A stretch of 34,533 nt of DNA from Desulfobacteraceae bacterium (GCA_027858815.1 JAQIBZ010000283.1:1-34533); one strand, 5' to 3'; positions 26,312 through 34,533 are shown, numbered from the stretch's first letter. Numbers and translations: made by a program. Notes: generated by a model from the sequence alone, not told the origin.

Positions 26312-27301
26312 TTAAAAGGGTGTCTTGTACCCGTTAAAACAAACCAATCCTGTTTTTTCAATCCATTTCTTGATCTGATTCATGTGTTCTTCACTGGGCG
26401 GTTTCATGTCCTTAAACCTGTACTCCTGGTCCATTTGCCGGTATTTGGATTCGCCGAGGCGGTGGAAGGGTAAAATATTGATGGCTTCCAGGCCGCATGA
26501 ACGAACAAATTCGGCTGTCTCTGTAATATTTTCTTTGGAATCATTGATTCCCGGTATGATGGGAATGCGGATGATATAAAAACCGTTCCAATCAGGATCC
26601 TCGGCCAAAAGCCGGGTGTTTTTAAGAATCAGACGATTGTCCACACCGGTAAGTTCACGGTGCCGGTCCGGGTTCATGTGTTTCAAATCGCTAAACACCC
26701 ACTCCACATATTTCATGGCTTCCATAAAATATTTAGTGGGAACGCAGGTGGTGGTCTCCACGGCTGTATGGATATACTGCTCCCTGCATTTTTTTAAAAT
26801 TGAGAGCATAAACGCCTGCTGAAAAAAAGGTTCCCCGCCGCTGAACGTCACGCCGCCATGAGCGCCCCAGAACTGGCGATCCCTTTTAAATATTTCCATC
26901 AGATCATCTATCGTGTAATATTTTGCTGTGAGGGAGAGTGCCTCATGCAGACAGACGTCCACGCATTCATGGGTGTTGCATTCGTCACAAAATTTCCGAT
27001 CGTGAAGTAAGGTTTTGCCGTCATCGGCAATGGAAATCGCCTTATGGGGGCATGCCTTTATGCATTCTCCGCAGCACACACATTTGGATTTTTTCCACAT
27101 AATCACCGGAACCCGCGCAAGGCCTTCCGGGTTGCAGCACCATATGCAGTGGAGCGGGCAGCCGCTTAAAAATACGGTTGTTCTGGTACCCGGGCCGTCG
27201 TGAACCGAATGCGCCTGGATATCAAAAATCAGGGCCCGCAGCTCCTGTGCAATTTGTTCTTTTGGCGATGTGGCATCCTGGCCTGAAAAAGATTTCAGCA
27301 T
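26312..27301 (-). CDS. hpdA: Glycyl-radical enzyme activase (radical SAM), HpdA-like
   Basis: SGCPLHCIWCCNPEG (CxxxCxxC); ferredoxin-type clusters CVCCGECIKACP and CDECNTHECVDVC; GGVTFSGGEPFFQ. Confidence 0.9.
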   Translation of the reverse strand: MLKSFSGQDATSPKEQIAQELRALIFDIQAHSVHDGPGTRTTVFLSGCPLHCIWCCNPEGLARVPVIMWKKSKCVCCGECIKACPHKAISIADDGKTLLHDRKFCDECNTHECVDVCLHEALSLTAKYYTIDDLMEIFKRDRQFWGAHGGVTFSGGEPFFQQAFMLSILKKCREQYIHTAVETTTCVPTKYFMEAMKYVEWVFSDLKHMNPDRHRELTGVDNRLILKNTRLLAEDPDWNGFYIIRIPIIPGINDSKENITETAEFVRSCGLEAINILPFHRLGESKYRQMDQEYRFKDMKPPSEEHMNQIKKWIEKTGLVCFNGYKTPF

Positions 27302-27327
27302 AATTCCTACCCCCTTGTGTTTTGCTT

Positions 27328-28659
27328 TTAAACGTATGCTTCCCTATGACTTGTCATCGCATGCTGTTTTTTGGCAACCAGAGGCAAACTGCAGGCAAAC
27401 AAAATGGATACCACAAAAGAACCCATAGCAAAATAGATGGAGTAGCTATAGCTGCCGGAGATATCCTTGAGATAGCCGCCTATAAAAGAGCCGGTAAACG
27501 GGCCAATTCCCATTACAATGAGGGTGGCCAACCCCCAGATTTTGCCAAGGGTTTTTCTGCCATATACAGCGCCGGTGTATCCCACAATACCGCCGGGAAC
27601 AATAGCCCAGTAAATTGCAAAAATAAAACAGGCTATATAGGCATTAATAAGGGAGGTTCCGCTTTGAAGGAGAAACAAACAGGCTAAAACCCCGGTGAAG
27701 GGGCCGATAATGAGCATAATCTTTCGGCCCATTGCCTCATTGTCCACCTTCGACACCACTTTGTCTGCAATAACGCCCATTATGGGCATGCTGAAGATAC
27801 CGATGAGACCGATCACCGCATATATCCCTGTGGCATTGGAAAGTGGCATACCGATATCTTCTTTCCAAAAGCTGACGACCTGAGTCCAGATAAGGAATTC
27901 ACCCATCATTGCAGTTAAAAAAGTGAGAATGGCTCCCCAGATGGCGTAACTGGAGTAGGCCTCCTTCACTTCCCATTCGTATTCAGCGTTTTCTGAACCC
28001 CCTGTACCGGGGATTTCGCCAAAGGGTTCCATGCCGTAAATTTCCGGGCGCCTTCTGGATACCAATACAGCCAGTACCAAAGCCGCAAAGATAATTACTG
28101 ATAAAATGACCATGGCACCCCTCCAGGCATCAGGGCCTCCGCCTTCCAGGCTGTGTTTTGTCACATAGGCCAGGACAAACTGGGCCATGGGTGCCCCGGC
28201 AAATGCCAGGCCCCACATAGTGGCATAAGATTTACCCACATACCATTTGCGAACCGAGACTGTCGAGGTTACCCAGAGCATACCAGTGGCGATTCCGGCC
28301 AGCAGTCCGAAGGTAAAAAGGTAGGCGAAATAAGTATTGATCATACTGGTTAAGAAAAATCCCAGGCCGCCGAACACTGCGGCAATCGCATACACGGGCC
28401 GGGTGCCCCACTTGTCCAATATCATTCCGGCAAAAAAGGCGGTTACTGCATAGAACAGCATCATCAGGGAATATCCCAGGGTCACCTGGGCCTGGGTCCA
28501 GCCAAGATCTGCGCTCATGGGGACCTTGAGAATAGCAAATGTTGCCCGATATCCGAAGAGACAAAATACTGCCAGCCAGGAGGCCAAAACCACCCGCTTG
28601 CCGTAGAAACTTCTTTTTTTTTCATTTATATCGTTCATTGGGTACCTCCAAATTTTCAA
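27328..28659 (-). CDS. Major facilitator superfamily transporter
   Basis: ~12 hydrophobic segments; AGMILDKWGTRPVY MFS motif A-like loop; positioned between small subunit and activase genes. Confidence 0.92.
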   Translation of the reverse strand: MKIWRYPMNDINEKKRSFYGKRVVLASWLAVFCLFGYRATFAILKVPMSADLGWTQAQVTLGYSLMMLFYAVTAFFAGMILDKWGTRPVYAIAAVFGGLGFFLTSMINTYFAYLFTFGLLAGIATGMLWVTSTVSVRKWYVGKSYATMWGLAFAGAPMAQFVLAYVTKHSLEGGGPDAWRGAMVILSVIIFAALVLAVLVSRRRPEIYGMEPFGEIPGTGGSENAEYEWEVKEAYSSYAIWGAILTFLTAMMGEFLIWTQVVSFWKEDIGMPLSNATGIYAVIGLIGIFSMPIMGVIADKVVSKVDNEAMGRKIMLIIGPFTGVLACLFLLQSGTSLINAYIACFIFAIYWAIVPGGIVGYTGAVYGRKTLGKIWGLATLIVMGIGPFTGSFIGGYLKDISGSYSYSIYFAMGSFVVSILFACSLPLVAKKQHAMTSHREAYV

Positions 28660-28719
28660 AGGATCTGTGCAATTAATTCGTAAATGCGGTTTATAAAATA
28701 ACCCATTGCATTAGGATTT

Positions 28720-28754
28720 TTTTCCAGAGAGCGGCAGTCCCGCTCTCTGGAAAA
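28720..28754. repeat. Perfect 15-bp stem-loop between hpdC and the MFS gene
   Basis: TTTTCCAGAGAGCGG-CAGTC-CCGCTCTCTGGAAAA. Confidence 0.9.
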
Positions 28755-28768
28755 TTAATTCAAGACTG

Positions 28769-29029
28769 TCACGCTACAAACATTTCGCAGGTGACAGCAC
28801 ACATATCTGCATAGGCCATGAACTTGGGTTCATGCATAGATGCATTGCAGACCCCTGTAAATTCGTCATCAGGCTTGTAATTCTGGCAGATCCGGCACTT
28901 GGGCAAGGGCAGATACCCTTCCGGAACCGGTGCATCGGCGCTGACGATTTTTTTGGTGATCAGGTCAATGCCTTTCCGGACATCAATGGGTGCATAGTCG
29001 AGAGCATTTCTGTAGTTAAGCTGTTGCAT
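28769..29029 (-). CDS. hpdC: 4-hydroxyphenylacetate decarboxylase small subunit-like Fe-S protein
   Basis: 86 aa immediately downstream of the glycyl radical enzyme; Cys at 45, 48, 61, 77, 81. Confidence 0.85.
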   Translation of the reverse strand: MQQLNYRNALDYAPIDVRKGIDLITKKIVSADAPVPEGYLPLPKCRICQNYKPDDEFTGVCNASMHEPKFMAYADMCAVTCEMFVA

Positions 29030-29043
29030 GGTAAATTCCTCCT

Positions 29044-31758
29044 TTATACTGATTCATATTCAGTTCTTGCGATGAGTTCATCCTGTACTGCTTTGCCGAT
29101 TTCTACCCAGTACTGGGTAAAACCCGCAACCCGGACCATGAGATCCCGATAATTTTGCGGATTTTTCTGTGCATCCTTTAAGACTTTTGAATCCACAATA
29201 TTAAACTGCACATGGAATCCGCCTTTACGCATATAGCCGCGAATCAGGTCAAGCAGCTTTCTGGATCCTTCCAGGCCCTGAATGGCTGACGGGTGAATCT
29301 TGATGTTCAACTGAGAGTTCTGGGACATGCTGTGGTCCCAGATAGAGGCGGAATTCATCAGGGCAAAGGGTCCGTTTTTGTCTGTTCCCGGGTAGGCGGA
29401 CATGGAGGCATCGGCAAACGTTGTGCCGGCCAGCCTTCCGTCTGCCGTTGCGATGGCAGCAGACCCCATGGCACCATGGGTGGAAACTGAAATCTGGCAG
29501 GGATACATCGTGTGGCCGTAAAGGGACTCGTAGTTGGCACAATCCGGGCAGAAGAAATTTTCCCATTCCAACAGTATATTGTCCGCATAAGAATCATCGT
29601 TTCCATACTTGGGCGCTTGAATGGCTGCAAAATGGAGTTTATCCCATTCCCCTTTATCCAATTCGCCTTTTTCCTGATCTGCAAGAGAGAACGAGTCAAT
29701 ATCATGGGAATCCTTGAACCCGAAGTTGGCTTTCATGGCTTCTTTCAGGGTATCCAGGGAAACTGTTTTGTCATCAAATACCTGTTTTTTAAGGGCTGCC
29801 AGGCTGTTTACCACCGTTATGGTTCCGCAGCTTTCCACGTTAAAAGTCGCATTGTAACGATACCCCAGTTCATTGATCAAATGTCCTGTGTCCAGGCAGT
29901 CCGGTTTTAACATGGAGGTAATAATTGCCATATTGTTCTTACGCCAGATATCATGCTGGATATTGTTGCAGGTGGCCAGGCAATCGCAGGTTTCCTGCCA
30001 GTAAAGTTTGAACTGATCCCAAATCTCTTCGTATGTTTCAAACTCACGGTCATGAGCTGCAAAAACCTGTTCACCGGTCTGCTGATCGGTTCCGTTGAAC
30101 AGAGTAAGCTCCAAAATCTTGGGCATGGAAATGAAGTGGACGCCTACGCTGGTGGGCTGGCCGCATCCGCCGGGGATCATATATTCCTTGCCGTTCAAGT
30201 GGAGTGTCTTCCATGTGCAGGCAGATGTTTCAAGGCACCCGCCAATGGCCCACGCCCTGGCATCCTCAATATCCATTCCTTCAGGACCATATTGTTTCCG
30301 CAAAAAATCCATCGCAACGCGGTTACTCATAAATGCCGGGTATCCGGCACCGGTCTTGATTACTTCCATGGCTTTCATCAGGAAATCTTCCGGTGTTTTT
30401 TCATCATAAAGAAGTGCCAGCGTGGACTGAGGCATGGCATTGGTCGCGCCAGCCTCTAAAACAAGATATTCTAATCGGTTGACCGCTGTGGCACCTTTTT
30501 CATTCAATCCACCGATAGAAACGGTGTTGAAAGTGTTTCCGGAAAGGACACCGCCGACGACACCAACAGAGGCAAAACAGTCAATGGAAGTCTTCACCAC
30601 ACGGTCCAGTTCGAGAAGCTCCAACACTTCATCCTCAGTGATTCTACCGGCCGCAATATCTTGCTCAAAATATGGATAGAGGACCTGACCGATTCGGCCC
30701 GGGGACATTCCGGAAATTGCATCCTCATTCAGGACTGCAAGGTGAAGTGTTTCGATCATCTGGAATGCTTCGATAAAGGTTCGGGGCGGATGATGGGCGA
30801 TCCATTCCAGGCGCTCTGCAATATCTGCGTATTCTTTTTTCTGTATTTCATCTGTTTCCTGATTAACTAGCCGTTTTGCCTCTTTGGCATAGTTCAATAT
30901 CCAGGCCTGGATGCCCTGACATGCAAGAATGACCGCCTCATAGTTATACAGCCGGTTTATTCCCACCATACCGTCTCCGTTTGCCCGGCCGGCAACCTTG
31001 TCCTTCATCTCCTTCGCAATGGCAATAATTCCGTCGAATCCGTATTCAAGGGGATAGTAGTAGTTGATTACTTCACGTCCTTGCGGCAGGGTAAAACCGG
31101 AATCGAACATGCAGACGATATTTCTCATGATCTTTTCTTTGGTTTTGTATTCCGGTACCATCTTCTCATATTTGTGGCCCAAATCGTCCACTGATTTTCC
31201 TTCCCAGATGCGGGCCAGTTTCAACAAGGCCGGAATTTCTTTTTGCCGCATACCAAATTTGCCGGCAATTGAGATGACCTTGTCAAAACTCTTGGTGACG
31301 TTGCCGCCCCCCTGACCAAATTTTGAGTGAAGATCAACACTCAAGGCGCCTCTTTCCATTGCTTCCTTATAAAATTCGTCTTCTTTGGCCAGGTAAAATC
31401 CTTCAGACAGCCAGGGCATGGGGAAAGAACCTCGAAAAAAACGGGCCTTGTGCATGACGAGAAGTTCACCCGGGAAGATCACCGGCGACAGATGGGAAAA
31501 GGCTGCTTTCAGTGCCATGGCACGCCGCACCACCGGAACCTCACTATCATGGAGCATATATTCTCTGGTATACCAATACGGGAATTCGTTTTCTGTAGAG
31601 GAGAGGGTGTCCATGAAAATTTCTTTTAGTTTTTCGACCCTGGGATGGCTGTTTCTTTTAATTTCCCGGTCGATCATCTCGGCTGGCGCCTCTCCACCGG
31701 ATTGTAAGTCCATGGTCATTCCGGCGTCTTCCAGTACTTCTTTAAGTTTCTTAGCCAT
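29044..31758 (-). CDS. hpdB: Glycyl radical enzyme, 4-hydroxyphenylacetate decarboxylase large subunit-like
   Basis: Glycyl loop RVAGFTQYWVEIGKAVQDELIARTEYESV (G879); AIGGCLE (C508/E510); S349, F410, H541 and E642 sit at +5 from recalled C. scatologenes HPAD residues S344/F405/H536/E637. Confidence 0.87.
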   Translation of the reverse strand: MAKKLKEVLEDAGMTMDLQSGGEAPAEMIDREIKRNSHPRVEKLKEIFMDTLSSTENEFPYWYTREYMLHDSEVPVVRRAMALKAAFSHLSPVIFPGELLVMHKARFFRGSFPMPWLSEGFYLAKEDEFYKEAMERGALSVDLHSKFGQGGGNVTKSFDKVISIAGKFGMRQKEIPALLKLARIWEGKSVDDLGHKYEKMVPEYKTKEKIMRNIVCMFDSGFTLPQGREVINYYYPLEYGFDGIIAIAKEMKDKVAGRANGDGMVGINRLYNYEAVILACQGIQAWILNYAKEAKRLVNQETDEIQKKEYADIAERLEWIAHHPPRTFIEAFQMIETLHLAVLNEDAISGMSPGRIGQVLYPYFEQDIAAGRITEDEVLELLELDRVVKTSIDCFASVGVVGGVLSGNTFNTVSIGGLNEKGATAVNRLEYLVLEAGATNAMPQSTLALLYDEKTPEDFLMKAMEVIKTGAGYPAFMSNRVAMDFLRKQYGPEGMDIEDARAWAIGGCLETSACTWKTLHLNGKEYMIPGGCGQPTSVGVHFISMPKILELTLFNGTDQQTGEQVFAAHDREFETYEEIWDQFKLYWQETCDCLATCNNIQHDIWRKNNMAIITSMLKPDCLDTGHLINELGYRYNATFNVESCGTITVVNSLAALKKQVFDDKTVSLDTLKEAMKANFGFKDSHDIDSFSLADQEKGELDKGEWDKLHFAAIQAPKYGNDDSYADNILLEWENFFCPDCANYESLYGHTMYPCQISVSTHGAMGSAAIATADGRLAGTTFADASMSAYPGTDKNGPFALMNSASIWDHSMSQNSQLNIKIHPSAIQGLEGSRKLLDLIRGYMRKGGFHVQFNIVDSKVLKDAQKNPQNYRDLMVRVAGFTQYWVEIGKAVQDELIARTEYESV

Positions 31759-31869
31759 AAGTCTTCTCCTTCAAATTAAAAATTATAAAATCCAATTATC
31801 GGCTGAAATCTTTTATTACTTCTTCTGCTTCCAACTTCTTCAAATCCTGTTGCGTTCATCTCACCTTAT

Positions 31870-31886
31870 TGCATCACGCATGCCAA
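31870..31886 (-). promoter_or_regulatory. Putative sigma54 (-24/-12) promoter of the hpd operon
   Basis: Minus strand TTGGCATGCGTGATGCA: GG and GC at canonical spacing, ~112 bp upstream of the hpdB start. Confidence 0.6.
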
Positions 31887-32105
31887 GATTTTATGCAGCA
31901 CCATTATATAAAAAATAATATATAATTTAAGGTAGTTATATGATAGGTTATGGTTTTTAGAAAAAAGAAAGGAATTCAATCTTTAAAATTTCGAAGATTT
32001 GAGTTCTCAGATTTTCGAAATTTTGAAGATTTAAGAAACTCCAGGCGTAAAGTGCTTCTGTATTTTTGAGGGCATGGAAGTAGAACGATATAAAAAATCG
32101 TAAGC

Positions 32106-32213
32106 GTTCACAGGGCACCGCATCTGCTTTGTTCCCGGGCACTTGAAGTACGACGAGTACGTCTTCGTGTTCGGCGCCTCGCATCTGCGGCACCCTGTAA
32201 ACGCCTACAGAAC
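32106..32213. repeat. Palindromic intergenic repeat
   Basis: GCGTTCACAGGGCACCGCA ... TGCGGCACCCTGTAAACGC arms (16/19 complementary) around CTTGAAGTACGACGAGTACGTCTTC. Confidence 0.65.
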
Positions 32214-32391
32214 AGCAGTTTACGAAAAATTGATAATTTCGATTCCGTGAACGGGTACAAAAAATCTGTTTTATCTGCATCACTGGTATATTTAGCGCCG
32301 ATTCTTTGAATCGGTGTCATCAATGGTACATTAATTGCAATTTTTGTTCATTCAGGCGGTAAGCTAAACCAATGCTGCAATACGATTATTT

Positions 32392-32491
32392 CCTAAGTTG
32401 AGCGTATTTGATTTTGAAACTCAAAATCGGATAATATCCTTAATTTAGAATATAAAAATATTCTTTCAACATTTAAAACGCTCAATTTAGG
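32392..32491. mobile_element. MITE-like element with ~13-bp terminal inverted repeats
   Basis: CCTAAGTTGAGCG ... CGCTCAATTTAGG (1 mismatch) with internal perfect hairpin GATTTTGA-AAC-TCAAAATC. Confidence 0.7.
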
Positions 32492-32507
32492 TATATGAAT
32501 TCAGGAG

Positions 32508-33845
32508 ATGGCCATGCTGGAAAACGCATTATATGTTCAAGTTTTTGTACCGTTTCGTAACTTTATTAAAAGGGAAGAATTTGCAGGTATTCTATTACTG
32601 ATATTTACGCTAATTGCTCTGGTTTGGGCAAACTCACCCTGGTATGATTTATATATAAACCTTCAGCAAATGGATGTGGCATTCCAGATCGGGACTGTGA
32701 TCGTTTCACAAACAGTGATTCACTGGATCAACGATGGGTTGATGGCAATTTTTTTTTTCGTTATCGGTCTGGAGATCAAACGGGAGATTTTGGCAGGCGC
32801 GCTCTCTTCTTTCAAGCAGGCATCCCTTCCGATTGCCGCAGCTATTGGAGGAATGATTGTCCCGGCACTTATCTACACAATTTTTAATTTTGGCAAAGCC
32901 GGCAGTCCGGGATGGGGGATTCCCATGGCTACGGATATTGCTTTTGCCCTGGGCGTTCTTTCCCTGCTTGGAAACCGGGTTCCCTTTTCATTAAAAGTTT
33001 TTCTTACAGCAGTAGCCGTTGTCGATGATATTGGAGCGGTCGTGGTGATTGCCTTTTGCTACACTTCAGAAATCGTTTGGATAAGTCTATTTGCAGGGAC
33101 CATATTTTTTTTATTGTTGATTACGCTCAACCGTATGGGCGTCAAGAACATCGCCTTCTATGGCATTTTTGGTATCTGTTTGTGGTTTTGTCTGCTCACT
33201 TCAGGTATCCATGCCACAATTGCCGGTATTTTGGCCGCTTTTACAATTCCCGTAAAAAATAAATTCTCAACCCGTTATTTTATGTTGGAAAATAAAAAAT
33301 TTATGCATGAGCTTGCCCAGTTAGACATTAGCAGTGATGACCTGCTGAACAATCGGCGTCAACACTCGATCATGTCTGAAATCGAAGCCATTTGCAGAAA
33401 AGTTGAATCTCCGCTTATCTCGACAGAACAAAGGCTTCATCCATGGGTAACCTATTTTATCATGCCCTTATTTGCCCTTGCCAATGCCGGTGTCAATCTT
33501 AACGGGGATCCGGGTACCATTGTCACCCATCCCGTATCTATCGGTATTATGGCCGGTCTTTTGCTGGGGAAACCGGTGGGAATTGTTTTAGGCGCCTGGC
33601 TGATGATCAAATTAAATATATCTTCCCTGCCGCACAGTGTTTCCTGGCGGCAGCTTTACGGTGTCAGCTGGCTTGGCGGTATTGGATTTACCATGTCCCT
33701 GTTAATCGCAAACCTTGCTTTTACGGATGTTTCCAATCTCTACTTCGCAAAAATTGGCATTCTCAGTGCTTCCATATTAGCTGCCATTACCGGATGGGTA
33801 ATACTCAGAAAAACATGCACTAGAATTAAAGGTGTCAGATCTTGA
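32508..33845 (+). CDS. nhaA: Na+/H+ antiporter NhaA
   Basis: DGLMAIFFFVIGLEIKREIL, ATDIAFALGVLSLLGNRVP, AVVDDIGAVVVIA, MPLFALANAGV, GIGFTMSLLIANLAF. Confidence 0.97.
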   Translation: MAMLENALYVQVFVPFRNFIKREEFAGILLLIFTLIALVWANSPWYDLYINLQQMDVAFQIGTVIVSQTVIHWINDGLMAIFFFVIGLEIKREILAGALSSFKQASLPIAAAIGGMIVPALIYTIFNFGKAGSPGWGIPMATDIAFALGVLSLLGNRVPFSLKVFLTAVAVVDDIGAVVVIAFCYTSEIVWISLFAGTIFFLLLITLNRMGVKNIAFYGIFGICLWFCLLTSGIHATIAGILAAFTIPVKNKFSTRYFMLENKKFMHELAQLDISSDDLLNNRRQHSIMSEIEAICRKVESPLISTEQRLHPWVTYFIMPLFALANAGVNLNGDPGTIVTHPVSIGIMAGLLLGKPVGIVLGAWLMIKLNISSLPHSVSWRQLYGVSWLGGIGFTMSLLIANLAFTDVSNLYFAKIGILSASILAAITGWVILRKTCTRIKGVRS

Positions 33846-33904
33846 ATTGTGAATTAATTCAACCATCGACTTGCGCCTTAATTCACAATTCAGGACCTGA
33901 CACC
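33831..33904. repeat. REP-like palindrome overlapping the nhaA stop codon
   Basis: GGTGTCAGATCTTGAATTGTGAATTAA (33831-33857) / TTAATTCACAATTCAGGACCTGACACC (33878-33904), 25/27 complementary. Confidence 0.88.
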
Positions 33905-33912
33905 GGTTCCTC

Positions 33913-34140
33913 TCACCTTGACGTAAAATATCGCCAGATACGCATCATGGTGTCATAGGGCATCTCGAAAATAGTTGTCAAAATTCCTCTATGCTCACTT
34001 CTTTTAGTACCACCCAGCTTAAAATCTGAGTAAAACTTGTTCCCACATGAAGGACAAACCATAACCATCCCGCCGATGTGTTTAGGGACTCTTAACTGTT
34101 GGCCACATTTTGGGCATTGCTTTTCAGTGAAATCAGTCAT
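33913..34140 (-). CDS. Zinc-ribbon protein
   Basis: CPKCGQQLRVPKHIGGMVMVCPSCGNKF double CxxC. Confidence 0.8.
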   Translation of the reverse strand: MTDFTEKQCPKCGQQLRVPKHIGGMVMVCPSCGNKFYSDFKLGGTKRSEHRGILTTIFEMPYDTMMRIWRYFTSR

Positions 34141-34177
34141 TGTTTTAGTTGCTGCCTAATTAGTGCGACATGTGGTG

Positions 34178-34533
34178 TCACATCTTGATTTGTGATTTAA
34201 TCTTATTATACAATCTTTTCAATATTTTATCATCACTCAATTTTACTCTGAAAGACGAAACATTTCTACTGACAGAAGAATAAGTGACATGGAACAGGTT
34301 GCCGATCTCCTCGTTTGTGTACACCCCATATTCCCAGATGCAATACATCAATAAATCCCTGTTTATTTTAGCCGTCCCATACATTCTTCCGGATGCAACG
34401 AATTCTTCCGGATCACAATCAAGTAGAGCAGCCGCTTTTTTAATAATGACACGAGGATCTGCGGAACGAAAGATATCCCGCTGCTGGGGCTGTTCTTTAT
34501 GCGGGGTATCCGGTAAATGGGCCCTTTTTATTT
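34178..34533 (-). CDS. REP-associated tyrosine transposase (RAYT-like), C-terminal part, runs off window
   Basis: Open to the window edge: ...PHKEQPQQRDIFRSADPRVIIKKAALLDCDPEEFVASGRMYGTAKINRDLLMYCIWEYGVYTNEEIGNLFHVTYSSVSRNVSSF..., DnaA-like HTH tail typical of this group. Confidence 0.75.
   Translation of the reverse strand, partial: IKRAHLPDTPHKEQPQQRDIFRSADPRVIIKKAAALLDCDPEEFVASGRMYGTAKINRDLLMYCIWEYGVYTNEEIGNLFHVTYSSVSRNVSSFRVKLSDDKILKRLYNKIKSQIKM

Noticed and set aside
29044-31758. Glycyl radical enzyme as pyruvate formate-lyase or a fumarate-adding benzyl/alkylsuccinate synthase
   Set aside because: No PFL Cys-Cys; GCLE motif, residue-by-residue offset match to HPAD active site and the HpdC-like partner favour 4-hydroxyphenylacetate decarboxylase.
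31957-32283. 108 aa ORF between hpdB and nhaA
   Set aside because: Derived from palindromic repeat sequence (e.g. translated CTTGAAGTACGACGAGTACG core); no protein-like features.

Overview
The window looks like a Desulfobacterota-type genome (inferred from gene content, not tested). (1) Positions ~243-10773 hold a chromosomal integron. An IntI-type tyrosine recombinase (+) overlaps a lexA-family gene by 10 bp, and a perfect GAAC-N4-GTTC LexA-type box lies upstream. To its left is an array of minus-strand cassettes separated by seven attC-like hairpins. Cassette genes: TPR protein, SAM methyltransferase, TIR-like (CAP12/PF10137-like) protein, LspA, a ~4.3 kb five-gene cassette (membrane protein, alpha/beta hydrolase, LbetaH acyltransferase, GT2, B12-type radical SAM), a cupin and a membrane protein. 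(2) Positions 11.6-16.7 kb (-) hold a tightly coupled operon: SET-domain protein, fold-III PLP decarboxylase-like protein, class-III aminotransferase, tungsten AOR-family protein and MoaD/ThiS-like protein. metK lies upstream, divergent from a sigma54 activator with a degenerate receiver domain. (3) A SNF2 helicase is paired with a SWIM zinc-finger protein carrying a histone-H1-like PAK repeat. (4) Positions 24.2-31.8 kb (-) hold a glycyl-radical operon. Recalled 4-hydroxyphenylacetate decarboxylase active-site residues are present at constant offset. Its small subunit keeps the C-terminal Fe-S ligands but lacks the N-terminal set. An MFS transporter, activase, tandem-ACT protein and acyl-CoA ligase are also in the operon. 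(5) nhaA, a zinc-ribbon protein and a partial REP-associated (RAYT-like) transposase with REP-like palindromes close the window. All assignments come from reading the sequence and recalled family motifs; no searches were run.
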